A stretch of DNA of 64,000 nucleotides from Tetragonia tetragonoides (taxonomy: Eukaryota; Streptophyta; Magnoliopsida; Caryophyllales; Aizoaceae). Numbering within the stretch: the first letter of the stretch is position 1; the number at the start of each line of letters is the position of its first letter. The translations under genes and the position numbers were made by a program. Positions 23,650 through 34,135 of this stretch are shown here, piece by piece. The notes beneath the pieces are model-generated. The model did no database searches. It saw nothing but the letters and a program-made list of their open reading frames with translations, and was not told the DNA's origin. Location of the stretch: NCBI GenBank assembly GCA_038025085.1, contig CM076146.1:18140001-18204000 (forward strand), read 5' to 3'.

Positions 23650-23955
23650 AAGACCACTCTCTCCCCTACTCAATGTATGTAGCTTTGTCTCAGGGAGAAA
23701 ACTTACTGATAATATTGTGATCGTGTAAGAGGTGTTACACACAATAAAAAAGAAATAGGGGAATAAAGGCTATATAACCATTAAGGTAGATTTGGAGAAA
23801 GCTTATGATCATCTTAAATGGAGTTTTATTGGTGACACCCTCATTGACATGAAACTCCCACAACATTTAATTGAGATCACTATGCTTTGTGTCTCTTCAA
23901 TAGGATTGCAAATCCTTTGGACTGGGGAAGCTACAAAAAACTTTGAAGCTTCTCG
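23650..23955 (+). pseudogene. LINE reverse transcriptase, left part
   Basis: Reading through stops gives GRKLTDNIVIV, then IKVDLEKAYDHLKWSFIGDTL and LPQHLIEITMLCVSS, the fingers/palm motifs of plant L1-type reverse transcriptase, including the first catalytic aspartate region. The frame ends at FEAS, where CACTA-2 is inserted. The next family motif continues at 39899 across the insertion. No endonuclease domain is recognisable upstream, so the LINE is 5'-truncated, as is common for L1 copies. Confidence 0.75.
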
Positions 23956-24606
23956 CACTACAACATTTTTGTTTAAAGAGGGCATTTGTAAAATGTCCTG
24001 TTTAATCAAACAAAATGCCCTATTAAGCTAAGAGGGCATTTTTTAGAATGCCCTTAACATATATACCTTATTTGTCTCGATGTCTTAGGTTATTAAGACA
24101 TCTTTTAAAAACACCCTAATTAATAACGAACAAATTGGGCATTTGTGATTGCCCTCCTTGTTCTTTATCAAAAAGGACAAACTAAAACGCCCCTTGTGAT
24201 ACCCAACAAAGAAGTCATTTTCAATTGCCCTTCATGTATTTTTAAAATGCCCTCTTTGATTGAGACAATTTTGAAATTGATTGCCCTCACTATTTTCAAT
24301 TTTACTAAATTTCATTAACTATTTAGGCATCATAATCACTTGTTTTCCTTTCAATGTTCAACTATTAAGGTCATTTAGTATTAGCCTTTTATTTGCCAAC
24401 AAGTTAAGTTTCAACCGAATTGCATACAAACCCTTCCGATCCAGCCTACTTATAAAACTATGCATTCTACAATTCCATCGATTCCAACGATGTGGGAAAA
24501 CACTCTGCTTGCTAGTTATTTCCCTGTCGAATTTACCACTGAAAATACACTCGCATGCTAAATCGCTATACAAGTATATAACCATCTACTAGAAATCATA
24601 TCCCCC

Positions 24607-25934
24607 TGCAGGGACCCGGGATTTCTACTATGTCCACCGAGTGTGTCCTTATAGAAAAATTGTAAGCTGGGGGTTTCGATCAGTTCAAGGGACCATCGAG
24701 TTACATAAGCTTTTCTAAAGACTTGAATTGAATAAAAACCATGATAAAGATCACAAATCTGCTATCGGCGTTTTATCGAAGGGACAAACCGAAGGAAAAA
24801 TCTGAAGGAACGAACCAATAACGCGATAAGTGAATTGATCATGTTTTTAGAAAGACTCCCGCTAATATAGAACATATGAGTGCCCAGTAATAAAAGGTTC
24901 GGGGGCCAACCCCAACTCGCCCGTTTTATGACGGCCTCTACTAACTCAAGTTTCCTTAATAATTTAAAGACATGATTCCCACACAAACCGGATTAATAAC
25001 CTAGACTTAGACTATTAATTGGTTCATCACAAGCATCACAACATTTATTTGTTGACCTTTATTTAGACAGGCATTCGATTGGCAAGTTGAGCATTACAAT
25101 GAATATACATGCTTTGAATTGAAAGACAATATTTAGTAAGCAATAAAAGACATTATTGGCATGATATCTATATTTTGACTACTAGAAAATAAACGGTTAG
25201 GCAATTAATTTAATTTGAGCCCTCAGGAGTTAGTACTTAAACTGTACGATATTTAGAGAATGAATAGTAAAGACAAGATCTCAAGCAAAGGATAAATTTG
25301 GAAGAAAGACGGGGAAACTCAGTGTTAATACTCCTGAGAATAGAGGTTGCCAACTGTAGACTGTGTGTTTTGAACTGAGGGTCGAGGGTCGTATTTATAG
25401 GCGAGGGAGTAGGATTGGACGGGTGGAGAAATGACCGAAATCGGGGATTGGGCTTAAAAAAAGACGGGCCTGGAAGACCCAGCGAGCGCCGCTAACGGCC
25501 CTTGGATTTCACCCAACGCCGCTGACGGCGCCGGCCACAGCCGCTGGCGGCGTTGGCTTGAAATCCAGCGCTGATGGCTGCTGTCAGCTTGCCAGCTGGA
25601 TGTCGTCATTTGACGACATCCAGTCTATTTTAATTTTCGGAGGAATTTTAGTATTCCGAAAATGTGAAAAGACCGTTTTACCCTACTGCGGTAAAAGACG
25701 GCTTTACCCTCAGTTAGCAATTTGGCAACCAAGAGTCAGAAAAAGACACGTGAGATGTCGTCGGAAAGCTCTTGAACGGGACTTTTGAATGTGATCGGAA
25801 TGACGGAGTGATCGAGTAAAAACTGGAGACCTTATTTTACCTATCAAAGCAAAAATAGCATTCAAGTTTATAAATTACTCCTTTCATCATCGGGCTTTTG
25901 TGGAAAAATCTGAAGACACTTTTTGGCGTCTACA
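24607..25934 (-). repeat. 3' LTR of Tat copy A
   Basis: 1328 bp; in element orientation it starts TGTAGACGCC and ends CCCTGCA (family end CCTTACA). A TATA box lies at 25392-25399 on the minus strand (TATAAATA). A GC-rich patch at 25482-25560 carries GCCGCT / GCGGC palindromes upstream of it. About 35 bases present near 38393-38425 in the other LTR are missing here. Confidence 0.9.
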
Positions 25935-25950
25935 GAAACCCCCACTTTGA
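25935..25950 (-). promoter_or_regulatory. Polypurine tract of Tat copy A
   Basis: On the minus strand, aaagtgggggtttc lies immediately before the 3' LTR. It is the expected plus-strand primer, interrupted by a few pyrimidines. Confidence 0.6.
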
Positions 25951-26241
25951 TCGAGCTTGAGTAAAAGCGAAGATCAAAGTATTCCGAAGGCGACATGCAG
26001 GATGCTCATATGCACATGGTGTGTGAGGGTGTACAGAATGCATGCATATGAAGGCAAACCTGAATTGGGACATGCTCGTAGCGTGCTAAGACTTCATCTC
26101 TGTGAACACGAGAAAAATAAAGGTTATGGTTAGCAGAGAAAACATCGCTCGGGATGGTATCAATGCCTGCAAGGGCCCTGTATTAAGAGTACATGAAAAT
26201 TTTAGTTAACACTTTGAGAATGATTAACGTAGAGTGCTTCA

Positions 26242-26510
26242 ACAAACAGTGACTAAAACATCACTCGGCGGATGCCGAGATTCCGTCCCTACAAGAGAAA
26301 CGAAAAATTCGATGAGACAACGCGATCAAAATGACGGTTGTAAATGGAAAATAACATTATTGATGAGAGTGAATAGTATAAATGCTTTGTTCTAAGCAAA
26401 CAGTGACTAAGCACCACTCGGCAGATGCGGAGATTCTGTCCCTGCATGAGAAACGAAAAGGTCAACAAGACAGCGCGATCAAAATGACGGCCGTAAATGG
26501 TTAAAACATA
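26242..26510. repeat. Two-copy repeat of about 155 bp in the Tat 3' region
   Basis: Units begin caaacagtgacta at about 26242 and 26397. They share actcggc, gagattc, gagaaacgaaaa and gcgatcaaaatgacgg. A third decayed start may lie at 26528. Non-coding. Confidence 0.7.
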
Positions 26511-26571
26511 TGAACAGTTTAAATGCAGCAACTTAAGCAATCATTGACTGAAATATATAAATAAAAAAAAT

Positions 26572-27044
26572 AATTTGCGAACAACGGCTGTCCACAAAAA
26601 AAATAGTGCCAGGAAATTGACTGGGCTTACGAAATCTATTTGCGAACACCGCCTGTCCCCAAAATATATAGTGTCAGGAAATCGACTAGGCTTAAGAAAT
26701 CAATTTGCGAACACCGGCTGTCCCCAAAAATAAATAGTGCCAGGATATCGACTGGGCTTAAGAAATCAATTTGCGAACACCGGCTGTCCCAAAAATAAAT
26801 AGTGCTAGGAAATCTATTGGGCTTAAAAAATCAATTTGCGAACACCGGTCGTCCCCAAAAATAAATTGTGCCAGGAAATCGACTGGGCTTAAGAAATCAA
26901 TTTACGAACACTGGCTGTCCCCAAAATAAAATAGTGCCAGAAGGTCAACTTGACTTAAACACAATTTGCGAACACCGGTTGTACCCAAACTAAAATACTG
27001 TCAGGAAATCGACTAGGCTTAAACACAATTTGCGAACACCGGTT
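26572..27044. repeat. Tandem array, 64-66 bp unit, seven copies plus a partial
   Basis: Each unit begins aatttgcgaacaccgg, continues with ctgtccccaaaa and ccaggaaatcgactggg, and ends cttaagaaatc or cttaaacac. Seven full units and one partial follow each other without gaps. They lie between the antisense gene and the 3' LTR, the hypervariable 3' untranslated position known in Tat elements to give rise to satellite repeats. Confidence 0.92.
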
Positions 27045-27045
27045 G

Positions 27046-27125
27046 ACCAGGGCCGCTGGCGGCCCAGGCTAGCGCCGATAGCGGCACTGGGCTTCAAAGA
27101 GAGCGCCGCTAGTGGCGCTCCCTTG
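27046..27125 (+). promoter_or_regulatory. GC-rich palindromic cassette upstream of the antisense PMD gene
   Basis: GGCCGCTGGCGGCC, gcgccgatagcggc and gcgccgctagtggcgc follow each other, then gggttttcgcgaactttt. A similar block (30631-30720) precedes the second antisense gene, and related blocks sit upstream of the TATA box in the element's LTRs (25482-25560, 38990-39065, 45926-46025). A promoter role is inferred from position. Confidence 0.45.
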
Positions 27126-27199
27126 AGCTGGATAAGTTGGGTTTTCGCGAACTTTTCTTCGCGTTTGCTTCATTTTTCTTTGCATCGTCTTCTTGGTCG

Positions 27200-28709
27200 A
27201 GCCCTTCCATCGCCATTGTCGAAAGCTCCAAGCTTTTGTAGGTAAGTCAATTCTTGACCAAATTCTTTGCTTTTTGTCTTGAAGTTGTTTAATTTTCTAC
27301 CTAGTACCCGAATTTTGGGGTTGCATTGTCTAATGGGTACTTGTATATTGCGAATCAGACATTTGAAATTTCCACTTGTAGAGAGAGAAACCTTCAATTC
27401 TTCATCTATGGCGAGGAAGAGGAAGAGGAAAACCGCGACCTCTTTCGTACTGGGTTCCCATCATCTAGGATACTTCTTCCCCGGCATGCAGATGGGGCAA
27501 TTCTGTATCAGGACTCGTTCATGCGTCTACTTGCGCCCGATGGACTCTTGGGATCAGAGCATTTTGCTGTTGGATAGACGGAGTCATCTATCTAACCCAC
27601 AATTGGTATGTTCCTGACATCTTTGGTTCTGTTCAGTTTATTTATTATTTTGTAATGAAAATTTGAACTGTTAGTGCTCCCGCAAACAAACAAATTGGGA
27701 TTGTACTGGATTGCTAGTCAGTTGTATATAATACTTGTGTTGAATTACTTGGGCTGTATTTGTATTATACGGGGTGTTGAAATTTTTTTATTTGTTAGCT
27801 AGGGAGTTGGTGCTTATCTGAAGGCTCATGGGTCCGCTTCGAACTGGGCCATGATGTTGGATACTTTTACTGAGGGGACTAGGGGGATAATTCAGGCTTC
27901 ACGTTTTGAGTACTTTCTGTCGGTTATCCTGGCTTGTCATTCTGGGGACACTAGGATAGTTTCCCGCTGGTTACTGGAGAGGTTTTGGGATACCACGAAC
28001 ACCTTCCATACACCTGTGGGAGAGATGTTCCCCACTCTTTATCAGTTTGCCATACTGACGGGCTTATCCTTTAGATAGGGCGTCCTCTACGGTATGACGC
28101 GAGCTTCCATCGGCAGGCTGATAGGTTGCTTGAGCTATACGGGCCTATGGCTGCTTACTTTAGGGAGGACCGAGTTTCCTTACCGAGGCTATGGGGAGCT
28201 TTGGCGAAGTAGGGGCTTACTGAGGAGAAGCGGGCTCGTATCCTTTTGGCTTATCTGTTGGGGGCAACCATTTTTGCCCAGAAGAAGAGTTTATATCAGG
28301 TTGGCTTTCTGACATGTTTGGATGACTTTTCCCGAGTACACGAGTACAATTTTGGTGCTCCTGCGTATGCATCCTTGGTGAGATGGTGTCGTCAGGCTTG
28401 TAGGCCTAAGCCAACGAGTCGGAGAACGTCTATCACTGGCCCATGGAGGATACTGGAGGTAGGCATATTTGTCATTTTTTTGCATATGCGTACTTTGTAG
28501 TAGAGCCGTATCTGATTGTTCTTGCTTGTAGGGCAGCTGTGGTTCTTTGAGTATTTTCCATCTTTTGGTCCTCACCATCCTGGTTTGAGGATGTTCCCAC
28601 TGGGTTCACGGTGGGTTGATAGGGATAGCCATTTGTTTTCCTCTTTGAAGGATTATTTACGGGTTACCTTCGAGAGTAGGGTCGCGTCCAAGGTATGTTG
28701 CCTTCGACT

Positions 28710-28803
<94 letters not shown>

Positions 28804-30232
28804 TTCATTTGATGTGAATGAACTTTGATTTTGTAGTCTGCAAGTGTCGTGGGCAGCTTTTGAGGATATCCCTGGGGTACCGTCCCATATTACCACTATG
28901 TCTTTCAGGGTATCTACCTTGCGGGTGGTGTTTGAGGGGCCATTCAGCTTTGAGTGGTACCTGGGGGGACTGCTTGACTCGATTGGTCTATCCTGGCTTG
29001 GGTGGTCATTTGGTTCCGGAGGACCCCCCCTTTGACCATGTTCTTCTTGCGCAGTTTGAGTGTAGATGATTTGGGGGTCGTGATTCGGGGAGCTGCGGCC
29101 ATGCAGTGTGTTGAGCCAGAGGTTGCTGGCTTAGATCGTACAGCTGTGTACCCTGCCTACTGCTTGGGTTGCTTGATGCCATACCTCACTTCTGAGGTAA
29201 GATATTTTTATTTGTGCTTTTCATCTATAAATGTAATGTACTGACTTTTGTGTCTTGTAGGCGGAACGTCTGACTCTTCGGGGACCCAGGAGGTCCCATT
29301 CTAGAGTTCCTCGTGGCCAGCCCCCAAGTGTGACCTTATCGAGTAATGAGGTGAGGTACATTGGTGTGAGCGAGGGTCGTACAGTAGAGGAGCTTCCTCT
29401 ACATATTGCTGGCGGAGAGGCCGTGGAGCGCTTACCCTAGCCCGATGATTGTGTGGGGGTAAGTTTTTATCCTTTCTTGCTTTCTTGTGTTGCTTCCGAA
29501 TGCTAACTCTGTCTTTTGTCTTTCTCTTGCAGCTGAACCGGAAGCAGACTTCCCAAGTCTTCAAGCTCATCGATTTGCTGAAGAAAGGATATAGACGGAT
29601 GATGGGTAGAGGGAAGAGTTCTCGATCTGGAACGTTAGTGTAAGTGCACTTTTGTCTTGCTGTTTAGCTAAGTGGAGTGCTTAGTTTAACATTTTAGCCT
29701 TTATTGTATGCAGATGTCGCGGTTTTCGTCTTCTGTGGGACCCCGACATTCATCAGCAGCGCGAGCTTCTTCGGCAAGTAGATCGTCTGTTGCTCGTTCT
29801 CCTACTGTGGCGGCGACCAGGCCTATTGTTGATGAGGCGCCCGGACCTTCTATGCTGTACATTCCTGTGCCTGAGACATTTTCTCCAGCGGGTTTTCAGC
29901 CTTCTTTGAGTAGTAGGCCCGTTGTCACTCCTATGGCTGGAGGTTGGGCGAATGCCTGTGGGTGGGACGTGCCCCAAGCTGGGCCATCATATCAGAATGT
30001 GGCCATAGACTTTGCTAGTCAAGCAAAGGAGAGCCTCTTGGGCCGGGATTTTCGGCAGGTACCCTTATGCGTGCGCTTGTGCATGATGGATGGGACATGA
30101 GACCCAACAACAGCAGGCCGATTTACAGCTCGTTCAGCCCTCAAGGCTCTTTCTACTACTCGGCCGGAAATTATGGTCGTGGGCCTTCCGTTGAGGATGA
30201 GGCTGATAGCAATGGTGACGATGACCCCAACT
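27200..30232 (+). pseudogene. Antisense intron-containing plant mobile domain (PMD) gene inside Tat copy A
   Basis: The gene runs opposite to the retrotransposon. Exons carry PMD hallmarks: RWLLERFWDTTNTFHTPVGE, then TLYQFAILTGL, RARILLAYLLGATIFAQKKS, VHEYNFGAPAYASL and LWFFEYFPSFGP. The C-terminus is Ser/Ala-rich and ends ADSNGDDDPN. Splice-like boundaries are regular GT-AG pairs: 27242-27304, 27606-27798, 28459-28531, 28693-28836, 29197-29260, 29459-29532 and 29640-29713. Most are 63-74 nt; two are 193 and 144 nt. A frame change near 28072 and a stop at 28211-28213 break it, and one exon junction is out of phase, so I call it a pseudogene. PMD proteins relate to transposase-like and MAIL-type plant proteins. 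The role inside a retrotransposon is unknown. Confidence 0.75.
28711..28801. repeat. (TA)n microsatellite in an intron of the antisense gene
   Basis: About 90 bases of uninterrupted TA lie between the donor at 28693 and the acceptor at 28836. Frames of alternating Tyr-Ile across it are artefacts. Confidence 0.95.
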
Positions 30233-30630
30233 GAATAGTGTAGACTCGATTTATAAATCTTGGTCTTCAGAACTTGAACTCCTGTTTTTATGCATTTTAT
30301 GTGACACATATGCAATTATGACTCGATTATGCCCGTCTGATCTCTAAGTATGCAATATGTGATGAAGTAAAGAGTAGGACACAATTGAGGGAATAAAATA
30401 AAATAAAATAAAATAAAAGGGTAAAAATTGCAAGAAAAAAGCAAAAATTACACATATTATACCCCCTAAAAAAAAGAAAATAATAAAAAACAAAACAGAA
30501 AGAATAAAACTAAGAGTGTCTCGGGCCTTGTAACTATGTTGTGCATTAGAAAATCGGGCTTAAACCGGGTAGAATGGACTAAATGGGCGGACGAGAGCAA
30601 AAGGGAAAAATCCGACTGGGCCAAGGTCAG
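30233..30630. other. Spacer between the two antisense genes
   Basis: Non-coding and A-rich, with a (TAAAA)n run near 30397-30420. It probably holds the 3' end of the first antisense gene and upstream sequence of the second. Confidence 0.35.
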
Positions 30631-30790
30631 GGCCGCTGGCTGCTCTGGGCCAATGTTGAGGGCCGCTAGCGACGCTAGCCAGAGCCGCAGCGGCTCTGGC
30701 TTTGGGCTTTTTCGCGGATTTCTGACTCTTTTTTGACCCGATTTTTTGCCTATAACTAGGATTTACGGGATGTCCAATGTCGTATCTCTT
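30631..30790 (+). promoter_or_regulatory. GC-rich cassette and TATA-like box before the second antisense gene
   Basis: gggccgctggctgc, gggccgctagcgacgc and gccgcagcggc occur within 75 bases. They are followed by ggctttttcgcggattt, which resembles gggttttcgcgaactttt at the other antisense gene, and by tgcctataactagg near 30748. The layout copies the LTR promoter: GC palindromes, T-rich stretch, TATA, then gene start. Confidence 0.45.
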
Positions 30791-30852
30791 TTTCAGACTT
30801 TTAACTCCCCAAATTTCTCAAAGCTTCTATCATTGTGAAATTCTTCGAAAAT

Positions 30853-32114
30853 ATGTTTGATTCTTGGTGCAAAAATCTGACTGTGGAAGACAAACTAAAA
30901 CTGGCTCCGTACCATATCTCAACCTTGTTTGCTCTGAAACCGACCAAAATTTTGTGGCCTCTTCTTCGATCTACATTGAACTATTTGGACCCAGACTTGC
31001 ACGTCTTCCGTTTTGGTAACTCTGAATTATGCCCTTTAGTAGAAGAATTTGCTACAATTTCTAACATGTCTGACGTTCTTCCCCCAGTTGTTCCTTATTT
31101 GAGGGATGGTTTTAGTAGTCAGTACAGGAAATCTCTAGGCTCGTCATCTGCGGAAGCCAAAAGCATGATTCTTGGTGCAGATGTGGACTTAGTTCAAATC
31201 TGTGAAAAGTTTGCTTCCTCTTCTGAACAGGATGCAATATTTAGGCGTTGCCGTCGACAGGCTTTTGTACTCTGCTTGTTGAATCGCCTATTGTTTGTTA
31301 ACGCAGAATCTTCCAACCTGGGTAGAGCCTCATTGCTGCGAGTGGTAAATGAAGTGGCTGAAGGGGATTCTCCTTTGCATCTGGTTGTAGGAGAAACTAT
31401 TTTAGGACTTGACAGGTTGAAAATTTTGCCTCACAAAGCTTTTTCTGGCAGCCCTCTGTTGCTTCAAATTTCGTTATGCGAGCATAAGGCTGATAGAATC
31501 ACCAGAGAAGATGATAGGTCGTACCCCTCGAGCCTGGAAGTTGGTTAGGAAAAGGCTATATGATGAGAAAACCTATTATTCGTTCGCATGTATCTTGGTG
31601 GGGTTTGACTTCTTTGGTGGCCTGCTGCAAATCTGTTCCTCATACTACGATAGTGAGTCTGTACAGGAGTACATGTTTCTTTCCCTCTAGGGTCATGAGG
31701 AAGTATGGGTTAAAGCAGGTTATCCCTCATCAGGAGACTACGAGACAACCTACCCTCGCTTTGACAAATGAATTTGCTAAGAACTGGAGCACATACTGGC
31801 GCGGCAGGGATCATTGGACAGTACCCCGGGTGATTGGCCCAACTCAAGTTTCTGAGACCTACTTAACTTGGCTTCTTTGCAGTGATGGAGAAGCGAGGCG
31901 CGCCCTCTACCATGACGAGTGAAACCAGCTAGTACCTTGGTATGACTCAAAAACAGAAAGCAAGAAAAGGAAGGGAGGGCCTTATGAGGAAGGCTATCAT
32001 GTAATGAAAAGAGGCAAACCCCCATCTCAAGGAAGCGATCATAGGTCGCGCTCAAGCCAAGGTCCTTTAAAGAAGAACTCTCCAACGAAGCCTTCTAAAG
32101 GGAAGAAGGATTAG
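30853..32114 (+). pseudogene. Second antisense gene, DUF7745-like plant protein
   Basis: From the ATG at 30853 a frame runs to 31548 with LKPTKILWPLLRSTLNYLDP, LHVFRFGNSELCPLVEEFAT and QAFVLCLLNRLLF. These resemble the plant DUF7745-type proteins, whose usual pattern is 'wDp...F.f...el.PtleEy', distant relatives of the PMD fold. A frameshift near 31475 leads into IESPEKMIGRTPRAWKLVRK and SYYDSESVQEYMF; stops follow near 31690 and 31768. The tail (to the stop at 32112-32114) is lysine/arginine-rich, nuclear-signal-like. It lies downstream of and opposite to the integrase. The family name is from memory of the pattern. Confidence 0.6.
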
Positions 32115-32418
32115 AGTAGTTTTCTTTAGAAAGCAAGTCTAGTTTTAAAAAAAAAGTAATAAGAATTTGTTTAGCTTAAACCCTCGTCGTTCCACTTTTT
32201 TTGTAACCTTAGGAATTTTTAGTTTATGCAATGTACGCTTATTCGTTCAGTTTGAATAAAGATTGTCCTTTTTTGAATGAGTTGAATGGAAATTTGGATT
32301 GCTTTTGGCAGGGCCCCTTAAGAGGGTTACCTACGTATCCAGTGTGGAATCAGGCGAGAGTAGTTCGTTCAATTTGCGTACGTCTCTTTTTTTTTGTAAA
32401 TTTTGGATTTTATTTTTT
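32115..32418. other. Convergent 3' region between antisense gene and pol
   Basis: About 300 bases between the stop of the plus-strand gene and the stop of minus-strand pol. It contains aataaag-like sequence near 32256, possibly a polyadenylation signal. No gene. Confidence 0.4.
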
Positions 32419-33672
32419 TTAGACGTAGCACTTCTTCAGCTGGTCAATGTTGGTGAGCTGACTGAACTCGATGCCATCAATGTCCATAAGCCGGACCGCG
32501 CTCCTGATAAGATATCTTTGATGATGAACGGACCAGACCAGTTGGTCGAAACTTGCCTCTAGGGTCAGTAACTGGTGCACGTAATTCTTTCCAAACTAAG
32601 TCCCCTTCTTTTAGATTTTGAGGTCTAACCTTTTTGTTGAATGCTCTTGCCATGCGTTGTTGGTACATGTGTAAGTGGTCTAGAGCCCGTAGACGCCTTT
32701 CATCCATGAACATGAGTTCATTATAACGGGCTTGCATCCTTTGTGTTTCTGGAAGTTTACCTTCTAAGGCTATGCGCATGGAGGGTAGTTGGACTTCTAT
32801 GGGTAGTACAACATCCATCCTGTAGACCAAAGAATAAGGTGTAGCTCCTGTGGATGATCTTATGGACGTTCTATACCCCCAAAGGGCAATGGGAGTTTTA
32901 CAGGCCAATCTTTGTAGTTTTTTATCATTTTTTCGATGATAGTTTTGAGGTTTTTGTTGGCGGCTTCTACTGCGCCATTGGTTTGGGGTCGGTAAGGGGA
33001 TAATTTGTGGTGCTGGATTTTGTAGTTTTTTAGTAGGGTGGCTGTTTTGGCTTTGAAGTGGGATCCATGGTCGCTAATAATTTCATGCGGAACACCGTAT
33101 CGGCAGATGATGTTGTTCCTTATGAATTTGGACACCTGTTTGGATGTGAGGATGGCATAGGACTGAGCTTCAACCCATTTGGTGAAATAGTCTATGGCTA
33201 CCAAGATATATTCATGTCCTCCAGAACCCTTGGGGGTGATATTACGAATGATATCTATTCCTCATGCAGAAAATGGCCAAGGGGATGTGAAGTTATGAAG
33301 CATTGAAGGTGGCATATGCTGTAAGTTGGCATATATCTGACATTTCTTGCATTTCTTGACATAGTCGTAACAGTCTCTTTCCATGGTGCTCCAGTAGTCT
33401 CCTAGTCGTAGGATCTTTCTAGAGAGCATTTGACCATTCATGTGTGGTCCGCACACCCCATTGTGTACCTCATCCATGATCTCTGCAGATTCTTCGAAAT
33501 ATACACATCTAAGGTTGACTCCATTGTGGGACTTTTTGTATAGAACCCCCTTGTATTCTATGTATTCTGCCGCTAAGAGACGGATGGCCCGTTCAGCTCT
33601 TATTGGTGCATTCGGAGGGTATGTGCCATTGGTGATGTAGTTGAAGACATCGGTACGAGGGATCTTCATCAA
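32419..33672 (-). pseudogene. Integrase of Tat copy A
   Basis: On the minus strand the HHCC region comes first (EVHNGVCGPHMNGQ and CKKCQIY), then the DDE core (VAIDYFTKWVEA, IISDHGSHF, TNGAVEAANKNLK). The C-terminal part shows LWGYRTSIRSSTGATPYSLV and RRMARAFNKKVRPQNLKEGD. With frame changes near 33260, 32880 and 32560 it reaches a natural stop at 32419-32421 after LKKCYV, the usual Tat pol ending. The three catalytic residues are visible, so damage is limited to the frameshifts. No chromodomain follows, as expected for Tat. Confidence 0.9.
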
Positions 33673-34135
33673 TCGGAGCTAGGATTAGACACGTGTTGAG
33701 GTCGTTGCACAAGGCGAGCTCACTTCTTCGTTGTATGCGGAGCGACATTGTTGAGTGAGTTCAGCTGCTCAATTTCCTGTTTTACAAAAGGAATAATTTA
33801 CATTCTAGCTTTGCGAAGTTTACTTACATTGCTTAAATTGATTAGTTAATGATTTGTGCAACTTTGAGTTCATTGGGTTTATTAATAGCTAAACAAAGGA
33901 AGAAATGAGCAAGAGAATGTTTTTTTGATTTGCAAGAAATAACCACACATGACTTTAGAGAAAAGAGTCTCTAATTCCTTTCAACACAAGAAACTAGACT
34001 TAGAAAGCAGTAAAAGAGGAACAACCCCTGTTCATGACTCAACCTAAAGACTTAGCAAAGATTCCTATCTCAACAAAACTTGGGGACTCGGACTCGACTC
34101 CTCTAGCTCTTGTTTGTAGACAACTAGTTCCAGGC
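33673..34135 (-). other. Intron-like stretch where reverse transcriptase should be
   Basis: On the minus strand the sequence is T-rich and ends tttgtaaaacag before a short run leading into the integrase zinc domain. A plausible donor region lies near 34130 (aactagttgtc). Ogre-type elements are known to have an intron between gag-protease and reverse transcriptase. Here the following 1.5-2 kb of reverse transcriptase and RNase H is absent. Confidence 0.35.

Noticed and set aside
26572..27044. CRISPR-like array
   Set aside because: Units of 64-66 bp are directly adjacent without unique spacers, and the DNA is plant nuclear. It is a tandem repeat.
28516..28896. Frames of alternating Tyr-Ile on both strands
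   Set aside because: They are translations of a (TA)n microsatellite inside an intron.
29753..29977. Arginine-rich 74-residue protein on the minus strand
   Set aside because: It is the complement of the Ser/Ala-rich last exon of the antisense PMD gene; its composition follows from that.
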